Positions 1-7,716 of a stretch of DNA of 29,507 nt are shown here, one piece after another; the stretch's first letter is position 1; each line of letters begins with the position of its first letter. A program made the translations under genes and the position numbers. The stretch comes from CAYNST01 sp964546435. GTDB lineage: Bacteria; Pseudomonadota; Gammaproteobacteria; Pseudomonadales; Cellvibrionaceae. The notes under the pieces are model-generated. The model saw only the letters and a list, made by a program, of their open reading frames with translations. It made no database searches and was not told where the DNA came from. The DNA lies in NCBI GenBank assembly GCA_964546435.1, contig CAZJKJ010000043.1:1-29507 (forward strand). The letters run 5' to 3'.

Positions 1-48
1 TCTATTTTTTGCATGCAGGCATTATATCAGATACTATTCTCCACCGGG

Positions 49-3000
49 TTAATAGTGGGTAATTTGCGAAAGAAGATTGACAATGAACTGCAACCGATCC
101 TCTTTATTGGCAAAGTTGCCCCTAAAGCTAAGCGAGCTGGGGCCGTTCACCTCAAAGCCAGATCCCCCCTCATCCACAATTGCCAATAATGCGTCCATGT
201 CGATCGAATTCTCCGCCTCGTCCATGCGCAGATAGCCGCTTGATTCATCCACTATAAGCTTACGAATTCCCACCTGGCGCAGGTAGGCGCGAAGCTTGCT
301 CACATTGATCAGATCACGGGTCAGCTGTGGTATCGGGCCAAACCTGTCCTCGAGCTCATCGGCGACCTGCTCCTGCTTCTCGATAGTCTCCATGGTTGCA
401 AGACGCTTGTAGAAAGAGAGCCTTGCTTGCTGGTTTTTCACATACCCCGAATCGATCAGCCCAGAGATATTAATGTCCACTTTTAAAATCTCACTATCGA
501 CCGCAAAGGCGTCAAGATCGCCGCCCTTATCGAGCACCTGCATGCAGCGCTTAAGCATCCGCATATATAGCGCAAATCCAATCGACTGAATGTGTCCACT
601 TTGCTCATCTCCAAGAATTTCCCCGGCGCCTCGTATTTCCAGGTCGTGATTGGCGAGTACAAACCCCTCGCCAAGGTTTGATGCGAGCTCAATCGCCTTA
701 AGTCTGCGAAACGCACTATCACTAAGATCTTCTGCCGTTGTTATGAGGTAGGCGTATGCCTGGTGGTGAGATCTGCCAACCCGACCTCTTAGCTGGTGTA
801 GCTGCGCGATTCCAAAGTTCTGCGCACCCTCAATGACAATCGTATTGGCATTGGGCACATCGATTCCCGTCTCGATAATCGTGGTGCATACCAGAATGTC
901 GAACTCCCCGGAATAGAATCTCGCCATGATTGTTTCGAGCTCGCTCTCGCGCATCTTCCCGTGGGCGATTCCGATCTTCAGATCCGCAAAGCGCGACCTT
1001 AGCTCTTGCGCCTTTTGCTCAATTGTATTGACGGTGTTGTGAAGGTAAAAAACCTGTCCATTGCGCATGATCTCCCGATTGATGGCCTCCGCCACGAGCT
1101 CATCGCAAGCCGGACTCACGATGGTGCGAATCGAAAGCCTTTTGGCAGGAGGTGTTGCGATAATCGAGATGTCCCTCACGCCATGAAGCGACTGGCTGAG
1201 AGTCCTTGGAATTGGCGTTGCGGTCATCGCAATGGTGTCCAGGCGGCTGCGCGCCTCTTTTAGTTTTTCTTTGTGCTGAACCCCAAATCGATGCTCTTCA
1301 TCAATAATCATCAGACCGAGCTTGGCAAATCTCACATCATCTTGAAGCAGTCTGTGTGTGCCGATGACAATATCAACCTCATGGTTCTGGATCTTTCTAA
1401 GCGACTCGGCATCGCTCGCCCTTGAGGAGCGCGCAAGGCACTCTACGACAATTGGGAAATCCTCAAACCTTTCTGTAAAAGTGTTGTGGTGCTGCTGCGC
1501 CAGAAGCGTGGTTGGCACCATTACTGCCACCTGATATCCGCTACTTGCTGCGATAAAGGCCGCCCTCATGGCCACCTCGGTCTTTCCAAAGCCGACATCG
1601 CCCACAATGATGCGATCCATCATCCTCTCAGAGGTCATGTCATCAATGATATCCATTACAGCTGCAGCCTGATCTCGGGTTTCCTGAAATGGGAACTCGC
1701 GGCAGAACTTCTGATAGCTGAAGGTGGGTCGCTTAAATGAGATGCCCTTGCGCTGGTGCCTGATCTGCTGAAACAGCGCAAGCTCCCGCGCGGTGGTGCG
1801 TATGTTCTCAAGCGCCCCGGTAAGCTCGCCTGTCCACTTCTGGGAGCCCATAACGCCCAGAGGCGCCTTCTCGGTGCTCATGCCTCCGTAGCGAGAAACA
1901 TAATCGAGCTCATCCATCGGCACGATCGCGGTGGCGTCGCTCGCATAGTGAATTTTCATGTACTCCCGATCAATCCCATCGATCTGCATGACGCTTAGCC
2001 CACCGTAGCGCCCCACGCCGAACTTCACATGCACAACCGGATCGCCCACCTCAAGGCTCGCCAGATCCTGAATTTTCTCGTAGTCGAGCCCCTCATCAAG
2101 ATTGTCCTCTATTTTCGCATACACCGCCCGCCCGAAGAGCTCCCTTTCGGCCACCACCAAAGTTCCCGAGGCGCTGTGGTAAAACCCAGTATCGATAGGG
2201 GCGGTGACGCTGACGCATTGCGCCTTGCTCTGTAAGGCCTCATGCCAGTCAGGTGCGTCTGTGAGCTCCACATCGGCCATCTCACACAGCACGTGCAGCT
2301 GCTCAAGTCGGGCTTTAGAGTGCAGGCAAAAGATCACCTTTTTGGATCTTTTAAATAACTCATCAAGCAATTCAAGTGTCTGCTCAAGCCCGGGCTTTCT
2401 GTCGACGCCGCTTGCGGCGGTGCCCATTGCTTTGGCTGCGCCAGTGGGGTTCGGGCCCAGATCAATCAGGCGGCGCTGCGCGATTAGATGCTCCATCTCA
2501 TCCTTGCCCAGCCACAGCTTCTCTGGCGAGAGCGCCTTTTGCTTATCCATCTGCAGCTCGTGGTGTCGATGCTCAATGTACTTATAGTGCCTTGACAGGG
2601 CATCTTTGGTCGCGCCCACATAAAAGTGCAGGCCGTCATCTCCGATGAGCTCGTAAATGCTCGAAAGATCGCTCTGAAAGAGCGGCAATAAACTCTCAAC
2701 CCCGGCAGGAAAGCTCCCCGAGAGAACGCCCTCATACATCGGATCCCCCAGTGTGCGTCCAAATTCCTGTCGAAATCGACGCCGAAATATTGCCAGAGCC
2801 GCCGGGTCTGCGGGCATCTGCTGCACTGGCAGAATGTTGATCGACTCAAGATGGTCGCCGGATCTTTGTGTAACAACAGAAAAATGACGGATGGATTTGA
2901 CCAGGCCGTTCTCGGCCACAATCCTCACCGGCTGATCGGAGCCCGATGCGAACACATCCAGCACACCGCCCTTCAGCTCATAATCTGCGTATGTGGAGAC

Positions 3001-3483
3001 CTCGGTGCCCGCCGAGCGATACCCGAGCACGTGCAGCGCCTGGGCAAGCAGGGGAAGATTGATTGGCTGCCCGCAGGTGATCTCATAGTGCGATCGGCGC
3101 CAAAAATCAATTCCGGATATTCTTCTTGATGCATTCTGAATGGAGGTGACTACGATTCGTCGCTGGCCGTCGTTGGCCGCCACCAGGTCCCGAATAATGC
3201 AGGCGCGATCCGAGATGAGTCTGCCGTGAGGGGACTCCCTATCGTAGGGCAGTGTCTCGGTGTCGGGGAAAAAGAGGGTGATCGCACCTGAGCCTGCAAA
3301 AAACCGGATCTCCTGCGCCATTTGCCTGGCACTTTGATTGCCATCACAAAGCACAAGTGAGTTGCTCTGGGCTTGAAGTGCCGCCTCGGCAATGAACACG
3401 CTCTTAGCGCCGCCGCACAACTGGCTATACGCAGCTGGGCCCTGCGCCGGGTTGTGGGTCGAGATCTCAAACAGTTTTCTCAT
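49..3483 (-). CDS. mfd: Mfd, transcription-repair coupling factor
   Basis: Full-length Mfd of about 1144 residues, close to the usual 1150. Mfd is a cytoplasmic ATP-driven translocase that pushes or removes stalled RNA polymerase and recruits UvrA. Visible in order: an N-terminal UvrB-like part (LPYDRESPH), a CarD-like RNA polymerase interaction domain (GDPVVHVKFGVGRYGG), a helicase core with Walker A GDVGFGKT, DEEH box, TATPIPRT and QLRGRVGRS, and a C-terminal regulatory domain. I chose the ATG at 3483; a TTG 14 codons upstream also stays open, and neither has a good ribosome site. No promoter is visible in the 92 bp to the upstream tus-like gene on the same strand, so the two may be co-transcribed. 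Mfd is normally chromosomal, so a copy beside plasmid-type genes is unusual. The family call is very secure. Confidence 0.97.
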   Translation of the reverse strand: MRKLFEISTHNPAQGPAAYSQLCGGAKSVFIAEAALQAQSNSLVLCDGNQSARQMAQEIRFFAGSGAITLFFPDTETLPYDRESPHGRLISDRACIIRDLVAANDGQRRIVVTSIQNASRRISGIDFWRRSHYEITCGQPINLPLLAQALHVLGYRSAGTEVSTYADYELKGGVLDVFASGSDQPVRIVAENGLVKSIRHFSVVTQRSGDHLESINILPVQQMPADPAALAIFRRRFRQEFGRTLGDPMYEGVLSGSFPAGVESLLPLFQSDLSSIYELIGDDGLHFYVGATKDALSRHYKYIEHRHHELQMDKQKALSPEKLWLGKDEMEHLIAQRRLIDLGPNPTGAAKAMGTAASGVDRKPGLEQTLELLDELFKRSKKVIFCLHSKARLEQLHVLCEMADVELTDAPDWHEALQSKAQCVSVTAPIDTGFYHSASGTLVVAERELFGRAVYAKIEDNLDEGLDYEKIQDLASLEVGDPVVHVKFGVGRYGGLSVMQIDGIDREYMKIHYASDATAIVPMDELDYVSRYGGMSTEKAPLGVMGSQKWTGELTGALENIRTTARELALFQQIRHQRKGISFKRPTFSYQKFCREFPFQETRDQAAAVMDIIDDMTSERMMDRIIVGDVGFGKTEVAMRAAFIAASSGYQVAVMVPTTLLAQQHHNTFTERFEDFPIVVECLARSSRASDAESLRKIQNHEVDIVIGTHRLLQDDVRFAKLGLMIIDEEHRFGVQHKEKLKEARSRLDTIAMTATPIPRTLSQSLHGVRDISIIATPPAKRLSIRTIVSPACDELVAEAINREIMRNGQVFYLHNTVNTIEQKAQELRSRFADLKIGIAHGKMRESELETIMARFYSGEFDILVCTTIIETGIDVPNANTIVIEGAQNFGIAQLHQLRGRVGRSHHQAYAYLITTAEDLSDSAFRRLKAIELASNLGEGFVLANHDLEIRGAGEILGDEQSGHIQSIGFALYMRMLKRCMQVLDKGGDLDAFAVDSEILKVDINISGLIDSGYVKNQQARLSFYKRLATMETIEKQEQVADELEDRFGPIPQLTRDLINVSKLRAYLRQVGIRKLIVDESSGYLRMDEAENSIDMDALLAIVDEGGSGFEVNGPSSLSFRGNFANKEDRLQFIVNLLSQITHY

Positions 3484-3547
3484 GGAAAGCTTGCTTTGTT
3501 GGGTGGATGGGCGCAGTGACTTCAAAAGGGTAGTGAGCGCAGCCGAT

Positions 3548-3568
3548 AACCCCCAAAATTTGTGGGTT
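3548..3568. repeat. Short inverted repeat between tus-like gene and mfd
   Basis: A 21-bp near-perfect palindrome: AACCC and CACAAATT-type arms pair across the centre with one mismatch. It lies in the gap upstream of mfd. The arms leave almost no loop and there is no T tract, so a protein-binding site is more likely than a terminator. Function not known. Confidence 0.4.
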
Positions 3569-3575
3569 TGCCAGG

Positions 3576-4460
3576 TTACCCGGGTGTATCAACATACAGG
3601 TAGGCGCAAATGGCCGGCGCCACCGGGTCTTGCGCCAGGCGCTGATCGGAGCGACAAAGGCGGGTATTCTGCCATGCGCGATCCGCGCCGGCAAACTTAA
3701 TGCGCCTCGGCCCAGGTGCGGGCACCGCGATAGGAAGCCCAGGTTTCACTGTCTTTCTTAGCGGTTGCGCAAGATCATCGTTTGGCTGAAAAACCAGGTT
3801 CGCCTTAACCCGCGGCTTAAGATGCTGAACCAGTGCAACAGGTGTTGCCGGCGGCAAGGAGCCGAGGGCAAGTAGCTGCATCTTAACCGCCTGCGATGGC
3901 TCGTCGAATTTCGACTCAAGCTTTCGATACGCCTCGATGGCGGTTATCACGCTAATGCTCTTGTCCTTGCACGGATTGGTGTAGCTGAGCGATTCGACCC
4001 GATGCGGCTGCGCCAGCACCTTGCGAAAACAGGCGTTAAAATTCAGCATTCCAAAGCCCAGAGGATTTAATTTGCGCCGAGCTTCGATATTAAGCGCAAT
4101 CTTTCGCTTGATGCCCGCTGCGCTATCATCCCCGGCGGCTTTGACTGCATTGATGGCATGCTGCAGGCTCGACTTTGACTGATTGAGCCGCTCAATCGCC
4201 CGCATAAGTGCGGGTGTTGCGATGATCACCCCTTGATACATTCGGGTCGTTCGGGCGTCTTCGCCACCATGCAGCCAGATATCTCGAAGGGCAACTTCAA
4301 GCTGCGATACGCCCGTGAGCCTTGCCGGGCCGTAAAGCGCGATTGCGCTCGAGCACGAGGGGCCTGGGAGGTAGTTCTTTTCGGTAATTTGTGCCAGAAC
4401 ATCCTCTGTGCAGCTCTGCATTTGCCCGAAGCACTCGATTACCTTGGCAAAGTCAGTCAT
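3576..4460 (-). CDS. Tus-like DNA replication terminus site-binding protein
   Basis: Predicted 294 residues (E. coli Tus has 309). By remembered comparison with Tus, several stretches align in order: an LxxxIxxxNxxKxxxxH helix (LMRAIERLNQSKSSLQHAI here), a following LN...R..L..P segment, a basic strand near KPRVKANLVFQPND matching the VKVQPIARVWYKGD region of Tus, a later P-x-P-(L/I)-(I/A) segment, and an ending in LYV-x. Tus binds Ter sites and stops replication forks from one side. I start at the ATG at 4460 because AGGCGG lies just upstream and the promoter at 4481-4508 precedes it; a longer frame to 4508 would begin inside the promoter. Mfd follows on the same strand. Identity is low and the lock residues cannot be mapped by eye, so the family call is probable, not certain. 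Confidence 0.6.
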   Translation of the reverse strand: MTDFAKVIECFGQMQSCTEDVLAQITEKNYLPGPSCSSAIALYGPARLTGVSQLEVALRDIWLHGGEDARTTRMYQGVIIATPALMRAIERLNQSKSSLQHAINAVKAAGDDSAAGIKRKIALNIEARRKLNPLGFGMLNFNACFRKVLAQPHRVESLSYTNPCKDKSISVITAIEAYRKLESKFDEPSQAVKMQLLALGSLPPATPVALVQHLKPRVKANLVFQPNDDLAQPLRKTVKPGLPIAVPAPGPRRIKFAGADRAWQNTRLCRSDQRLAQDPVAPAICAYLYVDTPG

Positions 4461-4480
4461 ATAGCCGCCTAAATGAAGGT

Positions 4481-4508
4481 ATATTAGACCGTTACTTATC
4501 AATGTCAA
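4481..4508 (-). promoter_or_regulatory. Sigma70-type promoter of the tus-like gene
   Basis: On the minus strand a perfect -35 TTGACA (4503-4508) is followed after 16 bp by TAATAT (4481-4486). Transcription would begin near 4474, leaving a short leader with AGGCGG before the ATG at 4460. Confidence 0.75.
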
Positions 4509-4512
4509 CGGT
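4488..4512. promoter_or_regulatory. Inverted repeat across the tus-like promoter (possible operator)
   Basis: ACCGTT (4488-4493) and AACGGT (4507-4512) form perfect 6-bp arms around 13 bp and cover the -35 box and spacer. E. coli tus is autoregulated through a Ter site at its promoter, so this is where an equivalent site would be expected; the sequence itself does not match the TerB core. Confidence 0.4.
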
Positions 4513-4521
4513 CATTCGGCT

Positions 4522-4544
4522 CCGCACTCGGACCGGGCGTGCGG
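4522..4544 (-). terminator. GC-rich hairpin after the 267-aa gene
   Basis: CCGCAC (4522-4527) and GTGCGG (4539-4544) pair perfectly around an 11-base loop, 11 bp past the stop of the gene at 4555-5358. There is no U tract, so this may only be a weak or Rho-assisted end. Confidence 0.3.
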
Positions 4545-4554
4545 CGGCGCGCGA

Positions 4555-5358
4555 TCAGACTGTCGGCTTACCCTGGGCCTTGATGGCACGCCTCTCGGCG
4601 TTATCGGCCTTTACACTTAGCTTGTTGTCTCGAAACTTTTTATGCTTTGAGTACTTTTGCCAGGACTTGGCAAGTGGCTCGCCTCGCTCCATCGCAAGGC
4701 GGGCGCAGCGCCGGGCTGACTCCTCATAAAGCGCGCCGAACTGATCAAGCGCGCTGATCGAGTCAGGAAAGTGCATCTGGATCGCCCCAAGCGCCTGCTG
4801 CGCGTCGCACCAGCGATTCGCCTGGCAGACAACTGTGCGAATGTACTGAACGAGACCTGGAAGGGCTGCCTCATCAAGCGCTTGTTGAGTAAGTGAGCGC
4901 ATGGCGCGCCTTGCGGCCTTAGGATCATGGCGCTTAAGTGGCTTGATCTCCTGCAGCAGCGCAGGTGCCGATTTTCGGTACAGCCGGGCGAAGCTTGCCG
5001 CATCCATTAGATCGCCTGGAAAAATGCGTTTTTGCGCAACACCGGATCTCAACGCCTCGCGAAGATGCCGCTCAAGCAGCGCCGCACTGACCGTTCTGCC
5101 TGCGCCTGAGCTGAGTTTTCGCCACAGCCCGGATAATCGCAGAAGGCTCACAACGTGCGATTCACACATGAGCATTTGGGCCAGATCATCCTGCGCGGCA
5201 AACACCGCGCGCACAGCTCCTGCCGGAGGGCTCGATAAGAGCGGGCGGCGTGATTGCTCATCGTACGGATAGAAGTACGCCCAGCTTCCCTCGCGGTTTT
5301 CGATAACCGCCACATGCATCCCTTCTTCAAAAAAAACAAGATTTTGCCTGGTGCCCAT
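4555..5358 (-). CDS. Unknown protein, 267 aa
   Basis: I do not recognise this family. The first 60 residues look like small beta strands (VAVIENREGSWAYFYPYDE); the rest is mostly alpha-helical and strongly basic towards the end (KSWQKYSKHKKFRDNK), which could mean nucleic-acid binding, but no named motif is visible. There is no signal peptide or membrane segment. The ATG at 5356-5358 opens the frame. A promoter on the minus strand (5400-5428) sits back to back with that of the RNase H gene, so the two are divergently expressed from one short AT-rich region. A hairpin without a U tract follows the stop. The length and clean codon structure support a real gene. Confidence 0.8.
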   Translation of the reverse strand: MGTRQNLVFFEEGMHVAVIENREGSWAYFYPYDEQSRRPLLSSPPAGAVRAVFAAQDDLAQMLMCESHVVSLLRLSGLWRKLSSGAGRTVSAALLERHLREALRSGVAQKRIFPGDLMDAASFARLYRKSAPALLQEIKPLKRHDPKAARRAMRSLTQQALDEAALPGLVQYIRTVVCQANRWCDAQQALGAIQMHFPDSISALDQFGALYEESARRCARLAMERGEPLAKSWQKYSKHKKFRDNKLSVKADNAERRAIKAQGKPTV

Positions 5359-5399
5359 ACAATCACTTGGCTCTGCTGTCGGAAAGCATAATGTATGTA

Positions 5400-5428
5400 A
5401 TTATATCGTGTTACGTCAATGACATCAA
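5400..5428 (-). promoter_or_regulatory. Promoter of the 267-aa gene
   Basis: TTGATG (5423-5428), a 17-bp spacer and a perfect TATAAT (5400-5405) on the minus strand. Its -35 overlaps by two bases the -35 of the divergent promoter at 5419-5452, so RNA polymerase binding at the two may be mutually exclusive. Confidence 0.7.
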
Positions 5429-5452
5429 ATTTAAATAACGCTATAATATAAT
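5419..5452 (+). promoter_or_regulatory. Promoter of the RNase HI gene
   Basis: ATGACA (5419-5424), 17 bp and TATAAT (5442-5447); a second TATAAT overlaps directly at 5447-5452. The expected start of transcription is near 5455, too close to the ATG at 5464 for that to be a normal start and supporting use of the ATG at 5512. Confidence 0.7.
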
Positions 5453-5511
5453 ATAGTGGTATTATGACTGCAAACTTGAATCAGGCGCCAATAATAACAA
5501 AGGGGCGAGTA

Positions 5512-6540
5512 ATGTCCGCAGAAAACAATAGTGACATTATCAGAAGCTACCGGCCGGCAAAGAACGATGCACTGAACAGGCCGCACCTTGTAAAGCCCTC
5601 AGCGCTCGCGGCTGAGGATTTAGCGAAGTGTGTTGTCTATACAGATGGTTCTGCGAAGGGCTCGGATCAGTCACGTGATCAAAAATCCTTTGCCGGATGG
5701 GGCATTTACTTTAGAAACGAGCTCAAGAACGGGCGCGTGGTCGAGGGCACCAAATACGGCAATCTTTTTAACTCAAGCTCGAGGGAGGCTGAGCTGCGGG
5801 CGGTGCTTGAGGCACTTAAGTTTAACCGCTATCCCTGCCACTTTGAGATTGTGACCGATTGCGCGGATGTCGTGGAGGGTATGACAGATATTAAGGGCAC
5901 CATCGGCCTGCTTGAGGGTGACGGGGCGGGGCGTAGAGTCAATCACGGACTGCTTAAGCTGTGGCGCCAGATTGATGAGGAAATTCAGTCAAATCCGAAG
6001 ATTGCATCTTTAAGTGTACGCTGGGTGCGCTCGCACGTGCTTGATGCGGCAGGGGCCACACTTCCTGATCCGGCGGATTTTGATGATCCTGTTGAGCGGC
6101 AGATCATCGCCGATTGTGTCGGCAATGAACGGGCCGATAAGTGCGCAACCCTCGGGGCGATCAAGTGCATCCGGGCCGCCCTGTTTTACTATCTGAATGT
6201 CTGCAATGATCCGCAGGCGCATCGACGATCCATTGAAACGAGCCGAAAGAACTTCTTCAGCTCCCAGTTTGCCCGCGATGAGGCTATCCGCTTTTTATCC
6301 CAGCAACCCCGGGACTTTCTGCCCAAGGAGGTGCTTGATGGGGTATTTGATACCAAGACCATTGCAAAGATCGAGCAGGCGCGAGCGCAGATCGAAACCG
6401 GTCGCAGCGCCGATGCGGTGTTTGAGAAAATGCTTCGATCGCCCCAGGTGCTGGCGTTTGGGCAAAGTGACAGCACGGGTAAATTCATGGAGCGTTGCCG
6501 GGAGCGACAGGCTGCGAACGTCGCCTCAATGAGCGTGTGA
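5512..6540 (+). CDS. RNase HI-domain protein with extra N- and C-terminal regions
   Basis: 342 residues, about twice a typical RNase HI. The nuclease part spans roughly residues 38-220 and keeps the catalytic set: D45 (YTDGS), E94 (AELRA), D116 (VTDCADV), a histidine in RSH (about 175) and D209 (NERADKCA). RNase HI cuts the RNA of RNA-DNA hybrids, removing R-loops and primers in the cytoplasm. The stretch between RSH and NERAD is longer than in E. coli. About 120 residues after the domain are helical and unrecognised. I use the ATG at 5512, with AAGGGG eight bases upstream; the in-frame ATG at 5464 lies only about 9 bases from the predicted transcript start. The gene is divergent from the 267-aa gene and seems transcribed alone. 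Confidence 0.9.
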   Translation: MSAENNSDIIRSYRPAKNDALNRPHLVKPSALAAEDLAKCVVYTDGSAKGSDQSRDQKSFAGWGIYFRNELKNGRVVEGTKYGNLFNSSSREAELRAVLEALKFNRYPCHFEIVTDCADVVEGMTDIKGTIGLLEGDGAGRRVNHGLLKLWRQIDEEIQSNPKIASLSVRWVRSHVLDAAGATLPDPADFDDPVERQIIADCVGNERADKCATLGAIKCIRAALFYYLNVCNDPQAHRRSIETSRKNFFSSQFARDEAIRFLSQQPRDFLPKEVLDGVFDTKTIAKIEQARAQIETGRSADAVFEKMLRSPQVLAFGQSDSTGKFMERCRERQAANVASMSV

Positions 6541-6557
6541 CCGTTACGCCAGGTACG

Positions 6558-6573
6558 TGCTGACGGCTCAGCA
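6558..6573. repeat. Small hairpin directly upstream of a -35 box
   Basis: TGCTGA (6558-6563), loop CGGC and TCAGCA (6568-6573) form a perfect 6-bp stem ending at the base before the TTGACA of the next promoter. It could end the RNase H transcript or bind a regulator; no U tract follows. Confidence 0.35.
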
Positions 6574-6601
6574 TTGACATGCATATAAATACCGTTATAC
6601 T
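6574..6601 (+). promoter_or_regulatory. Promoter of the DUF3592-like operon
   Basis: Perfect TTGACA (6574-6579), 16 bp, TATACT (6596-6601). Transcription should start near 6608, which rules out the TTG at 6605 as a start and favours the ATG at 6635. Confidence 0.8.
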
Positions 6602-6634
6602 AAATTGTGTTTATACGCTCTTTGGGATCCCAGC

Positions 6635-7081
6635 ATGACCCTTTCGATCATCCTCATTATCGCCATGGCGGCCGTGCTTGCGCGCCGCATTTACCGGCTT
6701 GCTTGCCTTAGACGCCGCGCACAAAGCGCGCGCCACTGGGCAAGCGTAGAAGGGGAGGTGATAGATGCCAGGGTCGAGCCGATCGAGGGCTTCGCCTGGC
6801 GGTGGCGCAAAAAGGGGGGTCTTTATTTCGCAAAATATCACGTTAACGGGCTCGAGTACGGAACGAGCAGAACAAGCCTTCATCCAAGCCAGAGATTTGT
6901 CGATATCGTGCTTGTAAAGAAGCTCAAGATTGGTAAGCCGGTGAAGCTCTACTACGACCCGGATTCGCCCTGTAATGCCATCCTCTACGCTCCTGAAAAG
7001 CACTCGCTCACATCTGATGTGCTTGGCTGTGCTGGTGTCTTCGCGGCGCTTGTCGCACTCATCTATATGGCAATCCGATAA
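6635..7081 (+). CDS. DUF3592-like membrane protein
   Basis: About 148 residues: an N-terminal membrane helix (LSIILIIAMAAVLA), a soluble part and a C-terminal helix (VFAALVALIYMAI). The soluble part has the DUF3592 pattern: VEGEVIDARV, then YFAKYHVNGLEYG and finally KPVKLYYDPDSPCNAIL. DUF3592 proteins are inner-membrane proteins of unknown function. The start at 6635 follows from the promoter position; only a weak GGGATC precedes it. The stop overlaps the next start by one base (TAATG), implying translational coupling with a second gene of the same type. Confidence 0.8.
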   Translation: MTLSIILIIAMAAVLARRIYRLACLRRRAQSARHWASVEGEVIDARVEPIEGFAWRWRKKGGLYFAKYHVNGLEYGTSRTSLHPSQRFVDIVLVKKLKIGKPVKLYYDPDSPCNAILYAPEKHSLTSDVLGCAGVFAALVALIYMAIR

Positions 7082-7716
7082 TGCAGATGCTTGCTGCGAT
7101 AAGCGTTCTGGGGCTTTTGGTTGCCTACTTTACACTGGATGTTGTGCGAAAGCGCCAGCACTTCAAGAGGTTTCTTTGCGAGCTCAAGCACTTAAACGAG
7201 CAGATTCGCACCTGGCCGGTTGTAAGTGGCACGATCCTAAGGGCGGGGCATAACTGTGAGTATCGCTATCCGCAGTACGATGCGATCGAGCAGTTTGCGC
7301 GCCTTCCTGAGCCGCGGGCATTTACTAGCGCTGAGGACTATGCCCGTCACATAAAGCAAAAGCGCGCCGCCGCGCTCGATCACTACGAGCGATTTGGGTT
7401 GGTGTACCTGGTGCGAAGCTATCGGTACGAGAACACACAGTACGAGAGTAGGGCCATCAGTGTGGTTGAAACCGAAGCCGATATTCTCGCTCTTAAGGGC
7501 GCGCATCCGGGTGCGACGATCTGTGTTTATGTCAATCCGGATGATCCGTGTGAGTCTTACGTTCGCATTATGGATGACGGTGATCTTGCCTGCATCAAGC
7601 GGCTTGGTGAGCGTGCCATCTTAAGAAAAATCACGGTGATTGCAGCAGGTCTAGCACTGATTGTTGCCATCGCAATTGGTCAAATCCTTGAGCTGTTTAC
7701 GGACGCCATTATATGA
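7081..7716 (+). CDS. DUF3592-like membrane protein, second of a pair
   Basis: 211 residues with membrane helices at both ends (LAAISVLGLLVAYFTL and ITVIAAGLALIVAIAIG). The central part repeats the DUF3592 layout: TWPVVSGTILRAG near residue 45, YRYENTQYESRAISV in the middle and GATICVYVNPDDPCESYV near residue 160. Compared with its neighbour it has an insertion of about 50 residues rich in charged and tyrosine residues. It starts at the ATG overlapping the previous stop and ends in an ATGA overlap with the next gene. The pair probably arose by duplication and may act as a complex; their role is unknown. Confidence 0.8.
   Translation: MQMLAAISVLGLLVAYFTLDVVRKRQHFKRFLCELKHLNEQIRTWPVVSGTILRAGHNCEYRYPQYDAIEQFARLPEPRAFTSAEDYARHIKQKRAAALDHYERFGLVYLVRSYRYENTQYESRAISVVETEADILALKGAHPGATICVYVNPDDPCESYVRIMDDGDLACIKRLGERAILRKITVIAAGLALIVAIAIGQILELFTDAII

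Noticed and set aside
1..48. TATAAT on the minus strand at 21-26 past the mfd stop
   Set aside because: No -35 box at a proper distance, and any gene it would serve lies outside the window.
3484..3525. Longer Mfd start at TTG
   Set aside because: No ribosome site and no family reason for the extra residues; the ATG at 3483 gives a normal length.
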